Assembly: GCA_020854815.1 (NCBI GenBank)
Contig: JAHKLW010000077.1
Span: 1-40,149, forward strand
Direction: 5' to 3'
Length of the DNA stretch: 40,149 bases
From: Methanofastidiosum sp.
Lineage (GTDB): Archaea; Methanobacteriota_B; Thermococci; Methanofastidiosales; Methanofastidiosaceae
Positions 34,969-40,149 of this stretch are shown here, one piece after another. The position numbers were made by a program, and so were the translations under genes. How positions within the stretch are numbered: the stretch's first letter is position 1; each line of letters opens with the position of its first letter. Under the pieces are notes generated by a model. That model saw only the letters and a list, made by a program, of their open reading frames with translations, did no database searches and was not told the origin of the DNA.

Positions 34969-35045
34969 ATTGATTATCAAATTTTTGTAACTATTGTTTA
35001 TCGATATTGTTAATAATTTTTATCAATAACGAAAGCTTTATATAG
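34969..35045 (+). promoter_or_regulatory. Promoter region with palindrome shared with 1301-1319
   Basis: ATTGATTATCAA (34969-34980) repeats the core of the palindrome at 1301-1319. About 50 bp downstream, CGAAAGCTTTATATAG is a good BRE/TATA ahead of the secreted protein gene (ATG 35085). Confidence 0.45.
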
Positions 35046-35084
35046 TTTTAATGACACGATTCATATGCACTAGAGGTGATAGAT

Positions 35085-35492
35085 ATGAAAAAAATAATTG
35101 CTATATTGGTGATGGGACTTTTAATGGCCTCAATCACCCCTATACTGGGAGAAACTTGTCCGACGGATGAACAAAACAATAAGACAACTTGCCCAAGTAA
35201 AACGACATCAGCATTATCTAAAATTGTGGCTAAGAGTTTTCTTAACAACATTAGAGATGGTACAATGGATTTTAACGGTAATAAATTAGTACATTCAATA
35301 TTAACGCCAGTTGGAGATGTAAAATTGACCTCTCCACTTCTACAGCAGAATTTTGGAAGCTATGAATTTACTAATGAAAGAAGCACCCCAGGTTGGCACT
35401 CATATGATGTTAAGTCATTAACAAAAACTCAAAAGCAGTATGATCCGATGGTACCAAAAATCTATACCACAAACACTTCGGATGAGGAATAA
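35085..35492 (+). CDS. Small secreted protein, unknown function
   Basis: The roughly 135-residue product has a signal peptide (KKIIAILVMGLLMASITPIL, cleavage near GET) and a mature domain of about 110 residues. The mature N-terminus has two cysteines (TCPTDEQNNKTTCP). ATG 35085 is 6 nt after GAGGTGA; GTG 35076 in frame overlaps that site and is rejected. A strong promoter suggests good expression. No family recognised. The acidic tail (TNTSDEE) is short. Confidence 0.65.
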   Translation: MKKIIAILVMGLLMASITPILGETCPTDEQNNKTTCPSKTTSALSKIVAKSFLNNIRDGTMDFNGNKLVHSILTPVGDVKLTSPLLQQNFGSYEFTNERSTPGWHSYDVKSLTKTQKQYDPMVPKIYTTNTSDEE

Positions 35493-35530
35493 AAGAAATT
35501 ATTCTTCATTTATTTTTGAATTTTCTTTAA

Positions 35531-36037
35531 TTACCATTTATTACAATGGATTCTATTTTCCTCAAATCTGTTTATTTGTGGCTTTCCTTCGTTAGGATAT
35601 CCAATTGAAATAAGAGATACAGGTAATATATTTTCAGGCAAGTTAAGTATTTCTCTGATGCCTTTCATTCTTTCTTCATCAGGATATATCCCAAGCCAAC
35701 ATGCACCAAGCCCCATCGAATGTGCGGCTAACAGGATATTTTCAGTCGCTGCAGAGCAATCAATAGTAATAAATATGTCCCGTGTAATATTCAAGTCACC
35801 AGCAACTAGAATTGCCATCGGGGCTTCATAAAGCATCTTCGAGTTTGGATGAAAAGAAGGGATCTTATCCAATACCTCTCTTTTATCTATTATTACAAAA
35901 TGCCACGGCCTCTCATTTTTTCTTGAAGGTGCATTCATAGCAGCTTCTAAGATTCTTTTTATGTGGTCTTCAGGTACCCCATTTTGTCTGTATTTTCTAA
36001 TACTTCTTCGTGACATAATAATATCTAAAAAATCCAT
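35531..36037 (-). CDS. Nitroreductase-family FMN protein
   Basis: The 168-residue protein begins MDFLDIIMSRRSIRKYRQNG, the classic nitroreductase start in which the Arg residues bind FMN. APSRKNERPWHF and LLAAHSMGLGACWLGIYPDEE match the family's central and C-terminal FMN contacts. The compact length fits small anaerobic FMN oxidoreductases. Electron acceptor unknown. The gene diverges from the Lon-like protease across 230 bp. Confidence 0.88.
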   Translation of the reverse strand: MDFLDIIMSRRSIRKYRQNGVPEDHIKRILEAAMNAPSRKNERPWHFVIIDKREVLDKIPSFHPNSKMLYEAPMAILVAGDLNITRDIFITIDCSAATENILLAAHSMGLGACWLGIYPDEERMKGIREILNLPENILPVSLISIGYPNEGKPQINRFEENRIHCNKW

Positions 36038-36201
36038 ATTATCTCACAACTATTATTACAATTATTAGTATAAAAATTATGTGGTTATGATATAATTAAA
36101 TCAACGCCCTTAAATCAACACAATAAAAATCTTATTTCCCTCTTTTCTTATAAAATTGAAATAAAACATTTAATAAAAAAGGATTATTTAACAAAAATCT
36201 T

Positions 36202-36227
36202 TTTTTTAGATAGAAAACCTTTTTAGA
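36202..36227 (+). promoter_or_regulatory. Lon-like protease promoter with TTTTTTAGATAGAAA element
   Basis: TTTTTTAGATAGAAA (36202-36216), then ACC and TTTTTAGAA, mirrors the thermosome promoter element-for-element. The expected start site is near 36249, 19 nt before ATG 36268. Confidence 0.55.
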
Positions 36228-36267
36228 ACTAAAAATAATAGTATATAATAAATATTGAAGTGATTTT

Positions 36268-38658
36268 ATGACAAAAGAACTATCTTCAGATATGATAAGA
36301 AGGACATTTGATAAGAATAAATTAAAATGTAAGAGCAGTCAGGAAGTATCGCCTCTAGAAGATATTGTAGGTCAAGAAAGAGCATTAAAAGCACTGAAAT
36401 TTGGACTAGAGATAAAAGAGAAAGGATTTAATATTTTTGTTGCAGGTTTTCCCGGAACTGGAAAAATGACGGCAGTGAAAAGTTTTTTAGATAAAATTGC
36501 CGAAGATCAAACTGTACCTTTTGACTGGTGTTATGTTAATAATTTTCAAGAATCATATGAGCCCAAAGCCATTAAACTAAAAGCAGGTCAAGGAAAAGTT
36601 TTTCACAAAGATATGTTAAATTTCCTAAACGAAGCTAAAATTAATCTTCCGAAAGCATTTGAAAGTGAAGACTTTGCTTTAAAGAGAGAGGCAACTATTC
36701 AGAAAATTGAAGCTGAACGAAATAAAATCTTTTCTGAACTAAATAAAAAAGCAGAGAAAGAAGGATTAATTGTTCAAAGTACTCCAATGGGATTCGTTTT
36801 TGTTCCTATTGTCAGTGGAAGGCCAATGACTGAAGAAGAATTTATAGCTTTAAATCCCGAAATGAAAGAGGATATACAAAGGAAAAGAGATAAATTAAAC
36901 TCAGAGTTAAGATTAGTGTTTAGACAGCTAAAAGAATTAGACACAAAAACATTTGAAGAAATAAAGGAATTAAATAAAGAAGTTGCTCTTTTTACAATGG
37001 GCCATTTGGTAGACGATTTGAATAAAAAATATTCTGAGTATCCCGATATTATAAACTATTTAAAAGAAGTGCAGGAAGACATATTAGAAAATTTAGCCTT
37101 ATTCTATAAACCAAATGTTCCTCAAGCTCCAGTTCAAGCTCCATGGGCAGAGGAATTGCCATTTAGGAAATATATGGTCAATCTATTCACAGATAACTCT
37201 ACACTGGCAGGGAGGCCAGTTGTAGTGGAGCTGAATCCAACATACCATAATCTCTTTGGGAGGATAGAGAAAGAAGCACAGTTTGGGATGCTTACTACTG
37301 ATTTTACCATGATACGAAGTGGCTCTATCCACAAGGCAAATGGGGGATACCTTGTAATACCTGCTGAAGAGTTAGTGAAAAATCTTTTCTCTTATGATGG
37401 ATTAAAAAGAGCCTTAAGTAGCGAGGAAGCGATAGTTGAAGAGGCGGGAGAGCGACTTGGATTTATTACAACAAAAGGTTTGAGACCTGCACCTATACCA
37501 TTAAACACAAAAGTTATTATTATTGGAAATCCAATGATATACCAGACTCTTTTCTCCCTTGATCCAGAATTTAAAGAGTTATTCAAGGTCAAGGCAGAAT
37601 TTGATATTAACATGGATTTCAACAATGACAATGTAAAAAACTATGTTTCATTTATATGCTCTCTTTGCTCCAAAGAAAATCTACAGCACCTTGATTCTTC
37701 TGCAATAGGTAAAGTCATTGAGTTTGGCTCAAGATTGGCCGATGATCAAGAGAAATTATCTACAAGATTTGCAGATATAGCAGATATTATACGTGAAGCA
37801 AACTTCTATGCTAGACAAGACAAGAATAACGTAATAAAAGATATTCATATAATAAAAGCCGTTGAGGAAAAAAATTATCGTTCTAATCTTATCCAAGAAA
37901 GATTAAATGAAATGGTAACACGAGGCTTTTATCTTATTGATACTGAAGGAGAAGCAGTTGGTCAAATAAACGGTCTTGCAGTATTAAGTTTAGGTGATTA
38001 TGCCTTTGGTAGACCCTCTAGAGTTACTGCTACCGTAAATATCGGTAGGGGAGGTATTATAGATATTGAACGAGAAGCCAAAATGGGGGGAAATATTCAC
38101 TCTAAAGGTGTAATGATCTTAGGTGGTTATTTAGCAGAAAACTTTGCGCAAGATAAACCATTAAATCTAACTGCTCGGCTAGTATTTGAACAAAATTATG
38201 AGGGTGTCGATGGAGATAGCGCATCAAGCACAGAACTTTATGCAATATTATCCGCTCTCTCGGAAGTTCCAATAAAACAATACTTTGCTGTTACAGGGTC
38301 TGTTAATCAGAAAGGAGAAGTGCAGGCAATTGGTGGCGTTAACTATAAAATTGAAGGATTCTATGAAATTTGCAAGGCCAAAGGACTTAATGGAAAGCAA
38401 AGTGTATTAATACCAAGAAGTAATGTTCAAAATCTAATGCTTAAAGAAGAGGTCGTCGAAGCAGTAAAAGAAGGAAAATTCCATATATTTTCTGTGGATA
38501 ATATCAAGGAAGGAATTGAAATACTGACAGGAATCAAAGCTGGAGAAAAAGGGTCAGATGGTAAGTATCCAGAAGATACAATATATGGGATGGTCGATAA
38601 ACGTCTCAAAAGTATGGCTGAAGAAATGGAAAAGTCTTCAGAAGAAAAAGAAAAATAA
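36268..38658 (+). CDS. Lon-like AAA+ protease, LonC/YcbZ type
   Basis: The 796-residue protein has an N-terminal AAA module with Walker A GFPGTGK (about 60-66), a long helical insertion (about 120-290, containing VQSTPMGFVFVPIVSGRPM), and a C-terminal Lon protease domain. Its catalytic dyad is Ser at about 651 (GDSASSTEL) and Lys at about 694 (GGVNYKIEGFYE). This order matches the YcbZ/AAA_32 Lon relatives, not archaeal membrane-bound LonB. It probably degrades damaged or misfolded protein. A shared promoter element with the thermosome supports a stress role. The superoxide-reductase genes follow on the same strand. Confidence 0.9.
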   Translation: MTKELSSDMIRRTFDKNKLKCKSSQEVSPLEDIVGQERALKALKFGLEIKEKGFNIFVAGFPGTGKMTAVKSFLDKIAEDQTVPFDWCYVNNFQESYEPKAIKLKAGQGKVFHKDMLNFLNEAKINLPKAFESEDFALKREATIQKIEAERNKIFSELNKKAEKEGLIVQSTPMGFVFVPIVSGRPMTEEEFIALNPEMKEDIQRKRDKLNSELRLVFRQLKELDTKTFEEIKELNKEVALFTMGHLVDDLNKKYSEYPDIINYLKEVQEDILENLALFYKPNVPQAPVQAPWAEELPFRKYMVNLFTDNSTLAGRPVVVELNPTYHNLFGRIEKEAQFGMLTTDFTMIRSGSIHKANGGYLVIPAEELVKNLFSYDGLKRALSSEEAIVEEAGERLGFITTKGLRPAPIPLNTKVIIIGNPMIYQTLFSLDPEFKELFKVKAEFDINMDFNNDNVKNYVSFICSLCSKENLQHLDSSAIGKVIEFGSRLADDQEKLSTRFADIADIIREANFYARQDKNNVIKDIHIIKAVEEKNYRSNLIQERLNEMVTRGFYLIDTEGEAVGQINGLAVLSLGDYAFGRPSRVTATVNIGRGGIIDIEREAKMGGNIHSKGVMILGGYLAENFAQDKPLNLTARLVFEQNYEGVDGDSASSTELYAILSALSEVPIKQYFAVTGSVNQKGEVQAIGGVNYKIEGFYEICKAKGLNGKQSVLIPRSNVQNLMLKEEVVEAVKEGKFHIFSVDNIKEGIEILTGIKAGEKGSDGKYPEDTIYGMVDKRLKSMAEEMEKSSEEKEK

Positions 38659-38682
38659 GTATTTTAGATAGGAGGTCAAATA

Positions 38683-38808
38683 ATGGTGAATGTAAAAGAA
38701 GTGGGGGAAATCTACAAATGTGAAATTTGTGGAAATGTTGTTGAGGTATTGGAAGCCGGCGGAGGAGAATTAATCTGCTGCGGGGAGCCAATGATTTTAC
38801 AAGAGTAG
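38683..38808 (+). CDS. Desulforedoxin-like rubredoxin-type protein
   Basis: The 41-residue product has the desulforedoxin pattern: CEIC (13, 16) and the adjacent pair CC (32, 33), which hold one iron in an FeS4 centre. The perfect AGGAGGT at 38670-38676 and ATG 38683 show it is real. The domain equals the N-terminal half of desulfoferrodoxin. It is 9 bp from the superoxide reductase gene and likely donates electrons to it. Confidence 0.93.
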   Translation: MVNVKEVGEIYKCEICGNVVEVLEAGGGELICCGEPMILQE

Positions 38809-38817
38809 GCGATATAG

Positions 38818-39213
38818 ATGGTCAAGATTGGTGAAAAAATCCAGGAAGCTGATTGGAAAAAAGAAAAGCATGTACCAGTTATAGACTGCCCAGATTCTGT
38901 AAAAGCAAATGAAACATTTGAAGTCAAAGTTGCTATTGGAAAAGGTATAGCTCACCCAAATACAACTGAGCACCATATCAGATGGATAATGCTTTACTAC
39001 CAGCCCGAAGGTGAAAAATCTTTATATCAAGTCGGAAACTACGAGTTTACTGCACATGGAGAGAGTACACAGGGGCCAAATACAGGTCCAGTCTACACAA
39101 ACCATGAAGTAAAATCATCTTTAAAAATTGCAAAATCTGGAACACTATTTGCAGTTTCACTATGTAATATTCACGGACTATGGGAATTCTCAAAGGAAGT
39201 TAAGGTTAATTAA
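38818..39213 (+). CDS. Superoxide reductase (neelaredoxin type)
   Basis: The 131-residue protein reduces superoxide to hydrogen peroxide at a non-haem iron with four His and one Cys. The likely ligands are H18 (EKHVP, with E16 as the sixth ligand), H46 and H52 (AHPNTTEHH), C116 and H119 (LCNIHGLW). The desulforedoxin domain is on the separate gene upstream, so this is a split version of desulfoferrodoxin. A typical oxygen defence in anaerobes; transcription possibly continues from the protease. Confidence 0.95.
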   Translation: MVKIGEKIQEADWKKEKHVPVIDCPDSVKANETFEVKVAIGKGIAHPNTTEHHIRWIMLYYQPEGEKSLYQVGNYEFTAHGESTQGPNTGPVYTNHEVKSSLKIAKSGTLFAVSLCNIHGLWEFSKEVKVN

Positions 39214-39424
39214 TTTTATTTTTTTACATCAATCTTTTTATAATAACTAATACTTAAAAAATTGCTAAATAGTAAGTACTTATCTAAAAAGGATAAGGAA
39301 TATCTACTTGATTAAGTACTTGTTATAATACTTAGAAAGTAAATATTCGTTAAGATTGCAAAAAGTATCAATGCATTTAAGTTGTTGAAAGCTATTTTTA
39401 CAGATTTTACCTTTGTGCCTTTGT
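39214..39424. other. Convergent intergenic region with repeated AAGTACTT
   Basis: Between the converging reductase and UbiA genes lie two copies of the palindrome AAGTACTT (39274-39281 and 39314-39321), 40 bp apart, each near a copy of TAATACTTA. No protein frame is visible. T-rich sequence after 39213 probably ends the reductase transcript. Confidence 0.4.
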
Positions 39425-40149
39425 TTAATCCCCATGAGCTAAAAGAAGGGGTATTAAGGAGAGAACAGATACTAAAAGAAAATTGATATTTAAGTTAAAC
39501 AGATCAATTATTTGAAATATCACATAAATAATAGACGCAAATAAAGCTACCATAAATATTAACTTAAGACTTAAATTTCTTCCATTTTTTGTCACAAAGC
39601 TTTTCTTTCCACTTAATGAATCTACTTCCATATCTGGTATTTCTACACTCAAAATAAAATAAATTCCATACAGTAAAAGTGGTATTGTAAAAAATATAAA
39701 ATTCATATCTATAAAGCCTTTCATTACGTAGTAACCCATCCCAGGGACTATAAAACCTATTGCAAGCATTGTGGATATTTCTCTTAGACCTCTATATGAC
39801 AATCTAATAGGGGGTGCAGTATAAAACCATCCGAGAAGATTCCCGAAGATAACAAAACCTAAGAAAAATAATGCATAGTCATAGTATGCGGTAAAGATAC
39901 TCCCAACAATAATTGAAATAAAGATTAGAGACAATGCTATCCATTTTGAAGCTTCTCTTAAAGATGGATCGAGTTGTAGTATTCCACTCCCGCCAATTAC
40001 ATTGGTTCTTTCACCTAATTTATCCGCTTCAAAATCGAAATAGTCGTTACTATAAGAAACGGATAAATGGCCTAGAAAACGAATCAAGTAGCCAATACAT
40101 AATTTTCCAATGTTTAAGTCTGCACCTGTTAATATAGCAAAACAGGCCC
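39425..40149 (-). CDS. UbiA-family prenyltransferase, cut by right edge
   Basis: The frame is open from the right edge (no start in the window) to the stop at 39425. It contains the first aspartate motif NDYFDFEADKLGERTN, PPIRLSYRGLREI, and the second motif EIPDMEVDSLSGKKS of MenA-like UbiA enzymes, with about 7 of the usual 9 membrane segments. A TTG at 40087 is in frame but the reading continues upstream through ACFAILTGADLNIGKLCIGY, so the real start lies outside. It shares the family with the broken gene at 23422-24339. Substrate unknown. Confidence 0.85.
   Translation of the reverse strand, partial: ACFAILTGADLNIGKLCIGYLIRFLGHLSVSYSNDYFDFEADKLGERTNVIGGSGILQLDPSLREASKWIALSLIFISIIVGSIFTAYYDYALFFLGFVIFGNLLGWFYTAPPIRLSYRGLREISTMLAIGFIVPGMGYYVMKGFIDMNFIFFTIPLLLYGIYFILSVEIPDMEVDSLSGKKSFVTKNGRNLSLKLIFMVALFASIIYVIFQIIDLFNLNINFLLVSVLSLIPLLLAHGD

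Overview
The window reads as a chromosomal segment of a low-GC methanogenic archaeon. The evidence is a group II chaperonin (thermosome), TATA/BRE-type promoters upstream of Shine-Dalgarno starts, archaeal-type tRNAs without encoded CCA, a methanogenesis-marker-11 gene and an AksA-type homocitrate synthase of the coenzyme B pathway. The lineage could be Methanofastidiosa-like, but I cannot fix it without a search. Several genes look shared with or acquired from bacteria: uvrA, a Fic protein, a LuxE/LuxC pair and a GMC oxidoreductase.

Layout. 1-1700 is accessory: the tail of an unknown gene, a MazEF-like toxin-antitoxin pair, a 49-nt 3' fragment of a tRNA-Lys gene with CCA (a likely integration scar), a tiny winged-helix-like ORF, and about 600 nt without a protein gene. 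That stretch holds a compact, apparently independently transcribed RNA with a textbook box C/D-type kink-turn capped by a GAAA loop. 1699-4496 has a strongly expressed UraA/SulP-fold permease and three genes of unknown function. 4704-4893 has tRNA-Ala(CGC) and tRNA-Val(CAC). 4934-8640 is a tight operon of mmp11, aksA and a three-domain ThDP enzyme, probably concerned with coenzyme B side-chain synthesis. On the minus strand follow argG, argH and a GMC oxidoreductase (12482-8626). Next are a Fic protein, a beta-propeller/zinc-ribbon membrane protein cut by one in-frame TAA, serA, a Trm112-like protein, an MFS transporter, and a three-gene envelope-polysaccharide-like module (17660-20604). An Lrp regulator then leads into an ectodomain/TPR membrane protein and a soluble TPR partner.

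From 23204 on: tRNA(CAU) and tRNA-Asn; a UbiA prenyltransferase broken by one in-frame TAA; a LuxE-LuxC fatty-acid reductase pair; a stand-alone RAM domain; an unknown gene; the thermosome; an AlkD-like gene broken by one in-frame TAG; two small membrane proteins; uvrA; a secreted protein; a nitroreductase; a LonC/YcbZ-type protease; desulforedoxin and superoxide reductase; and a second UbiA gene running off the right edge.

Most interesting: (1) the kink-turn RNA at about 1374-1495; (2) the mmp11-aksA-ThDP operon, whose third gene is a candidate for the 2-oxosuberate decarboxylase of coenzyme B synthesis; (3) LuxE/LuxC without luciferase or LuxD in a methanogen; (4) a 15-bp element shared by the thermosome and Lon-like protease promoters; (5) three otherwise intact genes each interrupted by one in-frame stop.
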